Below, one piece after another: positions 51,250 to 60,803 of a DNA stretch of 64,000 bases. Numbering within the stretch: position 1 is the first letter of the stretch; every line of letters starts with the position of its first letter. The notes beneath the pieces are model-generated. The model saw only the letters and a program-made list of their open reading frames with translations. It had not been told where the DNA came from and ran no database searches. The DNA is from Jiangella endophytica (lineage in GTDB: Bacteria; Actinomycetota; Actinomycetes; Jiangellales; Jiangellaceae). Made by a program: the position numbers and the translations under genes. The stretch spans positions 124,001 through 188,000 of the forward strand of contig NZ_QVAI01000005.1 of assembly GCF_003427025.1 (NCBI RefSeq). The letters run 5' to 3'.

Positions 51250-52749
51250 TCAGGGCACGGCCGGCTCGAGCACCTCGTCCTCGACGGGTTCCGGCTGGGC
51301 GTCGCCGCGACCACGCCGGCGGGCCCGGAGCACCATCACCACCAGGCCGCCGATCGCGACCCCGGTGACCAGCATCAGCCCCGGCCGGAACTGCTCGAAC
51401 GTCGCCTCACTCATGCCGTCCGCCGTGTGCGAGCCGGCCGTCACGAGCGCCGTCGTCACGGCGAGCACCACGGCGCCGCCGATCTGCCCGGACGTCTGCA
51501 CCAGCCCGGCGGCCAACCCCTGCTCGGAGTCGTCGACCCCGGCGGTGGCCTGCGACATGATCGACGAGAACGCCAGCGCGAACCCGAGCCCGATCAGCAC
51601 CACGCTGGGCAGGATGTCCGTCGCGTAGGCCGGCGACGGATCACCGCCGAACACCAGGAACCACAGGTACGCCGCGCTCAGCGACACCAGCGCCGCGATG
51701 ATCGGCCGCTGCGTCCCGTACCGGTCGATCACCCGGCTCATGTACGGCGAGCCGAACGCCACGATCAACCCCGCCGGCAGCAGCGCGAGCGCCATCCGCA
51801 GCGGCGACCAGCCCAGCGCGGCCTGGAAGTAGATCGACAGCATGAACTGGAAGCTCAGGTACGACCCGAACAACGCGATCATGGCGAGGTTCGCCCGGAC
51901 GATCGAGGCGATCCGCAGGATGCCGAGCCGGACCAGCGGGTGCGCGACCCGCTGCTCGACCGCGACGAACGCCGCCAGCAGCGCCACCGCCAGCACGAAC
52001 AGCACGATGGTGACGGGGTCGGCCCAGCCGCGTTCCGGCGCGGACACGACGGAGTAGACGGCGAGCAGCATGCCGGCCGTGAGCGTCGCCGCACCGGCCA
52101 GGTCGTGACCGCCGGCGTCGGCCGGACGGTCGCGCGGGATCAGCGCGATGCCGGCGACCAGCGCCAGCACCGCGAGCGGCACCGGCATGAGGAAGTTCCA
52201 TCGCCAGCCGGCACTGGTCAGCAGGCCGCCGAGGATGAGCCCGGACGAGTACCCGCTGGCGCCGAAGACGGCGAAGATCGACAGCGCCTTGTTGCGCGCC
52301 GGTCCTTCGCGGAACGTCGTGGTCAGGATGGACAGCGCCGTGGGCGCGGTGAACGCGGCGGCGACACCCTTGACGAACCGCGTGACGATCAACAGCGTGC
52401 CGTCGTCGACGAGCCCGCCGACGAGCGACGCGACGGCGAAGACGGCGAGGGCGATCAGGAACACCCGACGGCGGCCGAGCAGGTCGGCCGTGCGGCCACC
52501 CAGGAGCAGCAGCGCCCCGTAGCCGAGCACGTAACCGTTGACGATCCACTGCAGCGAGGTGGTCGACAGCCCCAGTTCGGCGCCGATCGACGGGAGCGCG
52601 ATTCCGACCATCGACACGTCGAGACCGTCGAGGAACATCACCAGGCACAGCACGGCGAGGACGCCCCAGAGACGCGGCGTCCACCGCTGATCGTCGTGTG
52701 AAGCAGAGGTGGAAGGCGGTGCGGCGAGTGCAGTCACGGGGCGAGACAT
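51250..52749 (-). CDS. MFS efflux transporter, 14-TM DHA2 type
   Basis: A 499-residue transporter with 14 predicted helices. It has the motif-A-like GGRTADLLGRRRVFL and MFLDGLDVSMVGIALPSIG typical of drug:proton antiporters of the DHA2 family. It has a short cytosolic tail ending in acidic residues (EPEPVEDEVLEPAVP-like). ATG 52749 (MSRPVTALAAPP) is preferred to GTG/ATG codons 52779. Divergent from marR; substrates unknown. Confidence 0.9.
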   Translation of the reverse strand: MSRPVTALAAPPSTSASHDDQRWTPRLWGVLAVLCLVMFLDGLDVSMVGIALPSIGAELGLSTTSLQWIVNGYVLGYGALLLLGGRTADLLGRRRVFLIALAVFAVASLVGGLVDDGTLLIVTRFVKGVAAAFTAPTALSILTTTFREGPARNKALSIFAVFGASGYSSGLILGGLLTSAGWRWNFLMPVPLAVLALVAGIALIPRDRPADAGGHDLAGAATLTAGMLLAVYSVVSAPERGWADPVTIVLFVLAVALLAAFVAVEQRVAHPLVRLGILRIASIVRANLAMIALFGSYLSFQFMLSIYFQAALGWSPLRMALALLPAGLIVAFGSPYMSRVIDRYGTQRPIIAALVSLSAAYLWFLVFGGDPSPAYATDILPSVVLIGLGFALAFSSIMSQATAGVDDSEQGLAAGLVQTSGQIGGAVVLAVTTALVTAGSHTADGMSEATFEQFRPGLMLVTGVAIGGLVVMVLRARRRGRGDAQPEPVEDEVLEPAVP

Positions 52750-52758
52750 TACATGCGC

Positions 52759-52773
52759 GTGCATCAGATGCAC
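52759..52773. promoter_or_regulatory. MarR-type operator palindrome
   Basis: GTGCATCAGATGCAC is a perfect odd-centred palindrome 10 nt upstream of the MFS start and 52 nt upstream of the marR ATG. Further TGCAT/ATGCA half-sites flank it. It is a likely site for the adjacent MarR, which would repress the MFS gene. Confidence 0.7.
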
Positions 52774-52824
52774 AAGCATTAAATGTCATTGCATAGATAC
52801 GGTGGCGGTGTTAGAGTGCGCTCC

Positions 52825-53202
52825 ATGAGCGGGACCGAGGAGCGTGAGCTGGTCACCCAGTGGCGCGACCTCATGACCTGCTACAACAAGGTCGCTTGCG
52901 ACCTCGATCGCGAGCTTCAGGACCAGCACGGACTCGGCCTGAGCGAGTTCGAGGCGCTCGACCGGCTGATCGAGTCGGGTCAGGACAAACTGCGCATGCA
53001 CGAGCTCGCCGAGGGCATGTACCTCAGCCAGAGCGCGTTCTCCCGCACCGTCGCGCGGCTCGAGCGGGCCGGCCTGGTCGGACGGTCCATGTGCATGGAC
53101 GACCGCCGCGCGATGTTCGTGACGGCGACCGAGAACGGCCGGGCCCGGCACTCCGAGGCCCGCGACACTCACCGCAAGGTGCTGGCCCACCACCTCAGCT
53201 GA
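52825..53202 (+). CDS. MarR family regulator
   Basis: A 125-residue MarR regulator with winged helix (LRMHELAEGMYLSQSAFSRTVARLERAGLVGRSMCMDDRRAMFV). It is divergent from an MFS efflux pump, the common arrangement in which a ligand releases the repressor. ATG 52825 chosen; ATG 52783 would put the start inside the operator region. A C in the wing (SMCMD) could be redox-sensitive (speculative). Confidence 0.9.
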   Translation: MSGTEERELVTQWRDLMTCYNKVACDLDRELQDQHGLGLSEFEALDRLIESGQDKLRMHELAEGMYLSQSAFSRTVARLERAGLVGRSMCMDDRRAMFVTATENGRARHSEARDTHRKVLAHHLS

Positions 53203-53208
53203 GCCGGC

Positions 53209-54102
53209 TCACCCCGTCACCAGACACAGCGTCGCCTCCGCCACGCCGACGCGCAGCTGCTGACCCCAGCTGAGCACCAGCCGGTCCGCCTCCAGGCCGT
53301 CGCCGAACACCACGAGCCCGTCGGTCTCAGCGATCAGCTCCAGCCGGTCGCCGGTCGCCAGCAGCCCGTCGACGCAGGCCGTCCCCGTCGACGGCGACGG
53401 CCATGCCTCGCGGACGAACCACGCAAGCGTCCGGTCGACGGGACCGGGCAGGCGCGGCGGCGTGGACCGGCCGCTCACGAGCGAAGCGCACCAGCCGGTC
53501 GCACCGGTGCCGGTCCCGACGATGACCCCGGACGACGACTGCCGCTCCGCCTCCCGGCCGGGCACCGTCAGCGAGTACCGCGCCGACTGGTGACTCGCGT
53601 GACCGGCGAAGATCTCGTTCACCGCGAGCAGCGTCTGCCCGTCGTCGAGCTCCGCCGTCACCATGGTCCGCCGCTCGACGCCCGCGCGGTCCGCGACGAC
53701 GTCTGCCAACAGCCGCGCGACGCGGTCGGGCACGTGCCGGACCAGGACGCCCGGGTTGCGCTCCGGGTCCGGGTTGACCCCGACGACCGGCTGACCGGCC
53801 AGGTACTTCGCGACGTTCGCGACCAGCCCGTCCTGCCCGACGACCACCACGACATCGCCGTCCTCGAACCGGAACCGGTCCAGGTCGGCGCGCTCGACCG
53901 TCCCGCGCCGCCAGTCGCTCGCAACCGCGACCGCGACCTGCTGCCGGGCCGACTCGTCGGCGTCGTGCCGACGCTGGACGGCGGCGAGGTCGCGGCCGCG
54001 TCCCCGCAGGAAGAACTCGGCCTGACCTCGGGTGCCGTGCCGGTCGACCAGCTCCTCCAGCTCGGTGCGGCGGTGAACGACCACCACGCGTGGCGCCAGC
54101 AT
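53209..54102 (-). CDS. NAD(+)/NADH-kinase-like protein, divergent
   Basis: A 297-residue protein of the NAD-kinase/diacylglycerol-kinase superfamily. The GGDGT motif is altered to VGQDG ([18 protein letters not shown], about 96-113), and the second motif reads [18 protein letters not shown] where kinases have TGSTAY. The altered GGDGT-equivalent may mean lost or changed catalysis. Its start overlaps the SPFH gene stop by 1 nt (TGATG). It is best seen as the partner of that SPFH protein. Confidence 0.8.
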   Translation of the reverse strand: MLAPRVVVVHRRTELEELVDRHGTRGQAEFFLRGRGRDLAAVQRRHDADESARQQVAVAVASDWRRGTVERADLDRFRFEDGDVVVVVGQDGLVANVAKYLAGQPVVGVNPDPERNPGVLVRHVPDRVARLLADVVADRAGVERRTMVTAELDDGQTLLAVNEIFAGHASHQSARYSLTVPGREAERQSSSGVIVGTGTGATGWCASLVSGRSTPPRLPGPVDRTLAWFVREAWPSPSTGTACVDGLLATGDRLELIAETDGLVVFGDGLEADRLVLSWGQQLRVGVAEATLCLVTG

Positions 54103-55106
54103 CAGCGCGGCGCCCCGTCGGTCAGCTTCGCCAGTACCGACGTCAGCAGGTCCGGCGTGATGTTCACCATCCCGACGTCGGGCAGCCCGCCGGCCAGCTC
54201 GCGCAACGCCAGAGCCAGCAGCGTGCGGTGGTCCAGCTCAGCCAGGACGGCCATCCGCGCCGACTCGGCGTCCGCCTCGGCCGTCCCCGTCTGCCGGATC
54301 CGGTCGGCCTCGGCACGGGCTGCCAGCCCGACGCGTTCCGCCTCGCCCTCGGCGGCGATCCGCGCGGCCGCCGCCTCCTCCGTCGCCCGGCGCCGCTCGT
54401 TGGCGCCGTGCTGCGCGACCAGCCGCTCCTCGCGGGCGGCCAGCTCGATCTTCGACTGCAGTTCGTTCTCGCTGATCGCCCGTTCCCGTTCGACGGCGTG
54501 CGCACGGCGCTCGTAGGTGGCGCGGTCGGCCTCCTCCTGGATCAGCTCGCGGGCCGGCGTCTGCAGCGCTCGCTCGATGTCCGGATCGGGCCGCACGGCG
54601 ACAACGCGCACGTCCAGCACGACGATGCCGGTGTCGCCCAATCGGGCATCGTCGACGAGGCCGGTGCGCAGCCGCTCGCGGATCGCCGCGACCCCGGCGC
54701 CCAGGGCGTCGGCCATCGGGATCGTCACGAGCAGGTCGGCGGCGTGCTGCTGAGCCGTCTCCGTCAGCAGGTGCGCGACCTGATCGAGCGGCGCGGACCG
54801 CCAGCGACCGGTGGCCGTGTCGATGGCGAAGTCGATACGGCCGGCGACCTGTTCGGGGTCGGCGAACCGGTACGTCACGGTCGACTGCACGGCGATCTTC
54901 TGGAAGTCGCAGGTGCGGGCGTGGAACAGCAGCGGTAGTTCACGGTCGTCCACGGGGACCTCGCTGAGCGCTGCGGTCAGCGGCCGGAACCAGAACGAGC
55001 AGCTGGTGCCGCTGTACACGACGTCGTCGCCGCGCTGGTGGATGACGTGTTCGGTCGGGGTCGAGCGGACGTGTCGCACGACGCCGAAGCTGCGGATCTC
55101 TGCCAT
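54102..55106 (-). CDS. SPFH/band 7 domain protein
   Basis: A 334-residue SPFH (prohibitin/slipin) protein. A band-7 domain ([21 protein letters not shown] through [21 protein letters not shown]) is followed by a long charged coiled coil (about 205-300; [35 protein letters not shown]). There is no obvious N-terminal membrane helix. It starts at ATG 55106 after two operator-like sites. It is coupled to the NAD-kinase-like gene. Confidence 0.88.
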   Translation of the reverse strand: MAEIRSFGVVRHVRSTPTEHVIHQRGDDVVYSGTSCSFWFRPLTAALSEVPVDDRELPLLFHARTCDFQKIAVQSTVTYRFADPEQVAGRIDFAIDTATGRWRSAPLDQVAHLLTETAQQHAADLLVTIPMADALGAGVAAIRERLRTGLVDDARLGDTGIVVLDVRVVAVRPDPDIERALQTPARELIQEEADRATYERRAHAVERERAISENELQSKIELAAREERLVAQHGANERRRATEEAAAARIAAEGEAERVGLAARAEADRIRQTGTAEADAESARMAVLAELDHRTLLALALRELAGGLPDVGMVNITPDLLTSVLAKLTDGAPR

Positions 55107-55128
55107 CTCGCTGGTCCTCTCGTCACTT

Positions 55129-55184
55129 TTATCGTCTCTTCGACGATAAGGGGATCTGGGTGTAATCGTCAAGATGACGAGATA
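55129..55184. promoter_or_regulatory. two NrtR-type operator sites
   Basis: Site 1 at 55129-55149 is TTATCGTC-N5-GACGATAA, a perfect inverted repeat. Site 2 at 55163-55184 has the same core, ATCGTC-N5-GACGA, and reaches the ATG at 55184. They lie between the divergent SPFH and Nudix-regulator genes, 34 bp apart start to start (about three helical turns). They are probably the binding sites of the neighbouring NrtR-like protein. Confidence 0.85.
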
Positions 55185-55195
55185 TGGTGTGGGAC

Positions 55196-55888
55196 ATGGC
55201 CGGTTCCGAGCACCCGCCGTTCGCCGTGACCGTCGACCTCGTGATCCTCACCGTGCGATCCGGCCGGTTCGCCGCGCTGGTCGTCGAACGAGGAGAGGAT
55301 CCGTTCCACGGCCGCCTCGCCCTGCCCGGCGGCTTCGTCCGTCCTGACGAGGACCTTCCCGACGCGGCGCTGCGGGAGCTGCGCGAAGAGACCGGGCTCT
55401 CGCCATCGCTGGGTCATCTCGAACAACTGGCCAGCTACGGCGCGCCCGGCCGCGACCCCCGCCAACGCGTCGTCTCCGTCGCCTACCTCGGGCTGGTGCC
55501 GGACCTACCTGAGCCCGTCGCCGGCAGCGACGCCGCGTCGAGCCGGTTCGTCCCGGTCGACGACCTGTTGCGCGACGCCGGGTCGCTCGCCTTCGACCAC
55601 GGCCGGATCCTGGCCGACGGCGTGGAACGGGCGCGCGCGAAGCTCGAGTACACGTCGCTTGCCACGGCGTTCTGCCCCGACGAATTCACGGTCGGCGAGC
55701 TGCGGGCCGTCTACGAGGCGGTCTGGGGGGTCGAGCTGGATCCGCGCAACTTCCACCGCAAGGTCACCGGCACGCCCGGCTTCCTCGAGCCCACCGTCGG
55801 CACCACCACCCGTGGCGGTGGCCGGCCCGCTCAGCTCTATCGCCGCGGTCCCACCACCGCGCTCATGCCGCCGCTCCTCCGTCCCTGA
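55196..55888 (+). CDS. Nudix-domain transcriptional regulator, NrtR-like
   Basis: A 230-residue protein with an N-terminal Nudix domain and a C-terminal winged helix (FTVGELRAVYEAVWGVELDPRNFHRKVTGTPGFLEP), the NrtR architecture. The Nudix box GGFVRPDEDLPDAALRELREETGL is intact (REETGL present), so it may still hydrolyse. Known NrtR proteins sense ADP-ribose and repress NAD-metabolism genes. ATG 55196 is chosen; ATG 55184 is also in frame. Confidence 0.88.
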   Translation: MAGSEHPPFAVTVDLVILTVRSGRFAALVVERGEDPFHGRLALPGGFVRPDEDLPDAALRELREETGLSPSLGHLEQLASYGAPGRDPRQRVVSVAYLGLVPDLPEPVAGSDAASSRFVPVDDLLRDAGSLAFDHGRILADGVERARAKLEYTSLATAFCPDEFTVGELRAVYEAVWGVELDPRNFHRKVTGTPGFLEPTVGTTTRGGGRPAQLYRRGPTTALMPPLLRP

Positions 55889-56022
55889 ACCCCGTCCTCG
55901 CCGCGCCGCGCGCCTGCTTCACCCGCCGTCTCGCGCCGGTCGGCCCACACGTCGTGGCCCCGCCGGCCGCGCCGGCCGGTGCCCGGGTGTCCCCGGCGTC
56001 GTCCGCGACATAGGCTCGAAGG

Positions 56023-56886
56023 GTGCTCGACCGCATCGACCCCGGCCACCCGGCCTGGCCGGCTGTCGGCGAGGCGACGACGGTGCTGTCGGGCCGGCCG
56101 GTGGCCGTGCTGACCGGAGCCGGCATCTCCACCGACTCCGGCATCCCCGACTACCGCGGCCCCGACTCCCCACCACGCACGCCCATGACGTACCAGCAGT
56201 TCGTCGGCGACCTCGACCGCCGCCGCCACTACTGGGCCCGCAATCACGTCGGCTGGCGACACGTCCACAGCACCAGGCCCAACCCCGGTCACCTGGCCGT
56301 CAGCCGCATGGAGGCCGGCGGCGCCGCGGTCGGCGTCATCACCCAGAACGTCGACACCCTGCACGACGCCGCCGGCAGCCGGAACGTCATCGACCTGCAC
56401 GGACGCTACGACCGCGTCATCTGCCTGGGCTGCCGCCGGGTCGTCCCGCGCGACCACGTCGCCGACCGGCTGACCGCCCTGAACCCGGATTTCGCCGACG
56501 AGGTCGCCGACGCCGAGATCGCACCCGACGCCGACGCCGTCATCGAGGCGACGGCGCACTTCCGGATCGCCGACTGTGAGGCCTGCGGCGGCATGCTCAA
56601 GCCGGACATCGTCTACTTCGGCGAGAACGTGCCGAAGCCCCGGGTCGAGGCGGCGTACGCGCTGGTCGACTCCGCGGCGGCGCTGCTGGTCGCGGGGTCG
56701 TCGCTCACCGTCATGTCGGGCCTGCGGTTCGCCCGGCACGCGCACAAGACCGGCCGGCCGGTGGTCATAGTCAACCGCGGCACCACCCGGGGCGACGACC
56801 TCGCGTCGGTCAAGGTCGACGCCGGCTGCTCTGCCGTCCTGACCGTGCTCGCCTCCGTCCTGACGGGTTCGGCCGTCGCGCGCTGA
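56023..56886 (+). CDS. Sir2-family NAD-dependent protein deacylase
   Basis: A 287-residue sirtuin. It has the NAD-binding [15 protein letters not shown] (about 32-46), the catalytic H126 in DLHGRYD, and zinc-binding pairs C134-LG-C137 and a second CEAC near residue 188. Reactions are NAD-dependent deacylation. A possible TAGGCT -10 box lies just upstream of the GTG, which lacks a good ribosome-binding site; the transcript may be leaderless. It follows the NrtR-like gene by about 135 bp on the same strand. Confidence 0.92.
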   Translation: MLDRIDPGHPAWPAVGEATTVLSGRPVAVLTGAGISTDSGIPDYRGPDSPPRTPMTYQQFVGDLDRRRHYWARNHVGWRHVHSTRPNPGHLAVSRMEAGGAAVGVITQNVDTLHDAAGSRNVIDLHGRYDRVICLGCRRVVPRDHVADRLTALNPDFADEVADAEIAPDADAVIEATAHFRIADCEACGGMLKPDIVYFGENVPKPRVEAAYALVDSAAALLVAGSSLTVMSGLRFARHAHKTGRPVVIVNRGTTRGDDLASVKVDAGCSAVLTVLASVLTGSAVAR

Positions 56887-57007
56887 GGCCGTCGCGCGCT
56901 GACGGCCTCAGCGCCGGGCCGTCACGAGGGACGCGGCGTCGGCCCACGACCCGGGCCCAGGTCGTCAGCCGCGTGACGAGCGGCCTCCGCTCCGCGGCAG
57001 CGCCCGT

Positions 57008-57466
57008 TCAGTCCGTGACGTCGGCGACCGTCGCGTCGAGCGTCTTGACCAACTCGTCGCCGTCGACCGTGGCCGACACCCCGAACGCACCCGCGCCGAT
57101 GGACACCGTCCGCCCGAGCACCCGCTCGTCCGCGATGACCGGCCACGCGCGCGTCGACCCGAACGGCGTGATCGTCCCGCGCTCGTACCCCGTGACGTCG
57201 CGGGCCGTCGCGGCGTCGGGCATCGACAGCCGGTTGACGCCGAGCAACGTGCGCAGCTTGGGCCACGCGATCGTGCGGTCGCCGGGCACCAGCACGAACA
57301 CGTAGTCGTCGTCGGCCCGCCGGACCACGATCGTCTTGATGACGGCAGCCGGATCGACCCCGCGCGCGGCGGCGGCCTCCTCGAGGCTGTTCACGGGCGG
57401 GTGACGGACGATCTGATGGGCCAGCCCCGACCCTCGCAGGGCCTCGACGCCGCGTTCTACGGTCAT
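57008..57466 (-). CDS. YbaK/EbsC aminoacyl-tRNA deacylase
   Basis: A 152-residue YbaK-like editing protein, expected to hydrolyse mischarged aminoacyl-tRNA (for example Cys-tRNA-Pro). Conserved elements include HPPVNSLEEAAAARGVDPAAVIKTIVVR, the central VPGDRTIAW and the GRGTITPFG-like loop (YERGTITPFGS). Starts at ATG 57466 (MTVERGVEALR); the longer frame overlaps the end of the BTAD gene. Divergent to nothing; convergent with the sirtuin. Confidence 0.9.
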   Translation of the reverse strand: MTVERGVEALRGSGLAHQIVRHPPVNSLEEAAAARGVDPAAVIKTIVVRRADDDYVFVLVPGDRTIAWPKLRTLLGVNRLSMPDAATARDVTGYERGTITPFGSTRAWPVIADERVLGRTVSIGAGAFGVSATVDGDELVKTLDATVADVTD

Positions 57467-57488
57467 GCCCAGAAGCGTATGCCGGTGC

Positions 57489-60400
57489 TCACCTCCCCGC
57501 CGGTGACCGGGGGCGCCCGGGCCCACGCTGTCCCGGCCGCTGGATCGGCGCACGACCGGGGACTTCGGACGCACCCAGCTGACCGCCCGTGCCCCGATGA
57601 CTGCCCGCCTCGGCCTGTGCGCCTCGGCCGGACCGGAGCCGATCGATCAGCTCCTCCGTCTCCGCCTCGAGGCCGCCACCGATCTCGGCAGCGACGGCCC
57701 GGAGCTTCTCGATGCTGTCCAGCAGGCCGTCGCGATCGCCCAGCTCCGCCTCGGCCTTGAGCCGGTCGCGCCACAGCAGCTCGACACCGGGTTCGATGGA
57801 CAGGCCGAGCAGCGCCGCGCGCAGCGCCTCCCACGGATCGTGGTCGACGAGCGATCGCAACGCCAGCTCATGACATGCGTCGACGATGCTCGCGATCATC
57901 TCCTGCGCCAGGTGATCGGCCCAGGTGTACCGGCGCCGACCCCGTCCGGAGAACGGCCGCCCGCGCACCAGCTCGATCGCCGCCCGCAGCTCCGTGACGG
58001 ACGCCCGCGCAGGTCCGTCCGCCAGCAGGTCACGCCAGTCGTCCCAGTCACTGCGGACGCCGGGACGCAGCGTGTAGCCACTGTCGCTGCGGGGCAGCAG
58101 CGACGACCCCGCCGCGTCGGTGCCGAGCCAGCGACGCAGCTTCGAGATCGCCGTCCCCCGCGTCGTCTTCGTCACCGCCGAGCCCGGCCAGATCGCCTCG
58201 TCGATCGCCGTCGAGTCGCATCCCGGATTCAGCGCGATGAACATCGCCAGCTCGGTGAGCTGGCCGAGCTTGGACTGCTCACCCAGCTCAGCCGCGTTGC
58301 CCACCTCGACGGCGCCGAGCATCATCAGTCGCGGCAGCTCGTGCCCCGGCTCAGGAACCTCCGCGGCGGCCGGACCGGACGAGCCGACACGATCCGGCTC
58401 AGTTGTGGACCTCGTGGGCCCCGCCACCAGGCGTTGCGCCGTCCCGGTGGTCGCGGGTTCTCCACGCATCGCAGCACGATGCACCGGAACCTCGCCTCGT
58501 GCTCTGGGCAGGCCATTCGCGCGCGCGGCACTCCCCGCCGAAGCCACCGCCGCGACGTCAGCGGCTTCCGGTCCGGCGACGGCGCCGAGCAGCCGCAGGA
58601 ACCTGATCCGTGTCTCCTCGTCCAGGAGCTGCGGGCGAACCGGAATACCGAGCGGATCGAGGATCGCGACCGGCCGCTCCGCCGAGCCGTCCAGCCGCAG
58701 GACCCAGGTCGCTCCGCCGGCATGCGGCTCCCAGCCACGCAGCCGGTGACCGCGTGACGGCAGCCCGTTCGGCTCGCCGCTGCCGACGACCGCGGCGACG
58801 GCCACGCGCGGCGCCGTGACGGTCAGCGCTTCGAGCCGATCCCACTGGCCGGTGGGCAGCGGCTCCGCGATCACCACGATCTCCGGCGTCCAAGCGGCGT
58901 CGGCGACCTGGGTGACGCGGGCCGCGCCGAGCCCGCTGACGCCGGCCGTGGCCAGCAGCAACCGGTCGTCAGCGACCCGCACCGTGAGTTCGTCCAGCAG
59001 CTGCTCGACGTCGGTCACGTGCCGGACCCGGCCGGTGTCGAGCAGGTCGAAGTCGGCGAGTGCCGGCGCCCCGACCAGCGTGACCCGCAGGTCGTCGGCC
59101 CATGCGCTGGTGGCCAGCTCCGCGGCGACCGCGGTCAACGCCGACCGCACCAGTTCCGGCGGACCGTCGACCACCAGGGTCCCGACCTGCTCGAGATCGA
59201 GCAGCACCAACGCGTCGTCGTGGTCGTGCCCGAGCGTGACGAGGCTCGGGTACGGCGCCGGCACCTCCGCGTCGTCGTGCATGGCCTGGTCGAGCGGCAC
59301 CGTCCACACGCCGCCGTGCGCGGTGCCGGCGAACGGCGGCGGCAGCTCCGCCGGCGCAGCGAGGTACAGCTCCAGCGTGCGCCGGGTCAGCCGGACGGCG
59401 CGCAACGGCGGCAGTCCGCGCCCGGCCCGCGCCAGCCAGGTGGCCAGCCCGCGCAACACTCGGTCGACCACCTCGACGGCGACGGGATCGGCGGCCTGCC
59501 GCAGCTCGGTCTCGGTGCGCTGATCCGTCTCGCTGCCCGCACCCAGCCGTTCTCCCGGACGGCGACGACGCTGCTCACGGGCGCGTCTGGTGGCCAGCAC
59601 GCCGACCAGGGCCGCCGCCAGCACCGCACCGACGCCGCTCACCGTTCGCACGAGCTCGCCAGGCTCCTCGGGCTCGCCTGATTTGCCGCGCTCCGCGAGC
59701 TGGTCGGGCTGGGCGGGCTCGCCGGGCACCTCGGGCTGGCCTGGCTCAGCGGGCTGAGCAGGCTCGGCGGCGTCAGGCTCGAGCGCATCGGCAAGCACGG
59801 GATACGCGTCACCCCGTTCCGCACCCCCGCGGATCGCATCGCCCCTGCTCGCGTGGCCAAGATGCGCGCTGCCGGGTTCAGGAGCACCGAGGCCCACGCC
59901 GTCGAGATCCGCACGACCGAGACCCACCTCGCCGACACCCGCACGACCGACGTCCGCGCGACCGACGTCCGCCACGTCCACGTCCCCGCTCCTGACTTCG
60001 TCACCGGGACCCAGCTCCTCCGAGCCCGAGCGCACGCAACCAGTACCCGCACCGGACGGCGCCGAGGTCTCGGTGCCCGAGTTCGTCGCCGTGTCATCCG
60101 TGCCCGGCTCCGGGCCGACGCCGCCAGCCGGCGGGCCGCCGGTGTCCGGCAGGTCGCCGGCCGCGGCGCCGGATTCCGGAAGGGTGAGCGTCCAGCCCGG
60201 CACGATGAGATCGGGATCGGTGAGCCGACGGCCGTCCGGCTGCACCGTCGCCGACGATGCCTCCACGATCTCCGGATACCGGAGTGGGTTGTCGAGTCGC
60301 GCTCCGGCGATCTCCCACAACGTGTCGCCGTCGACGACCACATGGGTACCGCCGCGCTGCTGCGCATCGAGCAGGTCGGTCGTGACGGGCGGCGCCGGTT

Positions 60401-60803
60401 CCCAGGGTTCCGGCGACGTCGATCCGGCCGACGCGGCCTGGCCGCCCGCACCGACCGCCGCCACGGCCGCGACCAGTCCGGCGACGAGTCGTTGCTGTGC
60501 GCCGAGTCCGGGCAACCGGGGCGCCGGCCGGCCACGCAGCGTCGCCAGCACTTCGACAAGGAGGCTCAGGACGAACGTCCCCCAGCCCAACCAGCCGGTG
60601 ACGATGAGCAGCGCCAGGAAGAGCGTGCCGTCGTCCGGGCGGACGGCAGCGGCGTGGACCTCGGCCCACGACGGCCACTCGCCAGGCAACGGCGAGCCGC
60701 CGGCGGCCCACAGCACCGCCGGTCCACCAGCGACCACGGCCGCGAGTCCGAGCAGCGCCATCAGGCCACGCATCACGGCACGCGGTGTCGACGAAGCGAT
60801 CAC
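57489..60803 (-). CDS. large LysM and BTAD-domain membrane protein
   Basis: A 1104-residue protein. Two N-terminal helices (MALLGLAAVVAGG and ALLIVTGWLGWG), a LysM-like peptidoglycan-binding domain (THVVVDGDTLWEIAGARLDNPL, about 155-215), then a low-complexity acidic region with degenerate pentapeptide-like units. A third helix (VSGVGAVLAAALVGVLAT) follows, and a long domain ending in a BTAD-type transcriptional activator region (VELLWRDRLKAEAELGDRDGLL) and a winged-helix stretch (LGEQSKLGQLTELAMFIALNPG). GTG 60803 has GGAGGG 8 nt upstream. It borders a Tad-type locus. Confidence 0.85.
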   Translation of the reverse strand: MIASSTPRAVMRGLMALLGLAAVVAGGPAVLWAAGGSPLPGEWPSWAEVHAAAVRPDDGTLFLALLIVTGWLGWGTFVLSLLVEVLATLRGRPAPRLPGLGAQQRLVAGLVAAVAAVGAGGQAASAGSTSPEPWEPAPPVTTDLLDAQQRGGTHVVVDGDTLWEIAGARLDNPLRYPEIVEASSATVQPDGRRLTDPDLIVPGWTLTLPESGAAAGDLPDTGGPPAGGVGPEPGTDDTATNSGTETSAPSGAGTGCVRSGSEELGPGDEVRSGDVDVADVGRADVGRAGVGEVGLGRADLDGVGLGAPEPGSAHLGHASRGDAIRGGAERGDAYPVLADALEPDAAEPAQPAEPGQPEVPGEPAQPDQLAERGKSGEPEEPGELVRTVSGVGAVLAAALVGVLATRRAREQRRRRPGERLGAGSETDQRTETELRQAADPVAVEVVDRVLRGLATWLARAGRGLPPLRAVRLTRRTLELYLAAPAELPPPFAGTAHGGVWTVPLDQAMHDDAEVPAPYPSLVTLGHDHDDALVLLDLEQVGTLVVDGPPELVRSALTAVAAELATSAWADDLRVTLVGAPALADFDLLDTGRVRHVTDVEQLLDELTVRVADDRLLLATAGVSGLGAARVTQVADAAWTPEIVVIAEPLPTGQWDRLEALTVTAPRVAVAAVVGSGEPNGLPSRGHRLRGWEPHAGGATWVLRLDGSAERPVAILDPLGIPVRPQLLDEETRIRFLRLLGAVAGPEAADVAAVASAGSAARANGLPRARGEVPVHRAAMRGEPATTGTAQRLVAGPTRSTTEPDRVGSSGPAAAEVPEPGHELPRLMMLGAVEVGNAAELGEQSKLGQLTELAMFIALNPGCDSTAIDEAIWPGSAVTKTTRGTAISKLRRWLGTDAAGSSLLPRSDSGYTLRPGVRSDWDDWRDLLADGPARASVTELRAAIELVRGRPFSGRGRRRYTWADHLAQEMIASIVDACHELALRSLVDHDPWEALRAALLGLSIEPGVELLWRDRLKAEAELGDRDGLLDSIEKLRAVAAEIGGGLEAETEELIDRLRSGRGAQAEAGSHRGTGGQLGASEVPGRAPIQRPGQRGPGRPRSPAGR

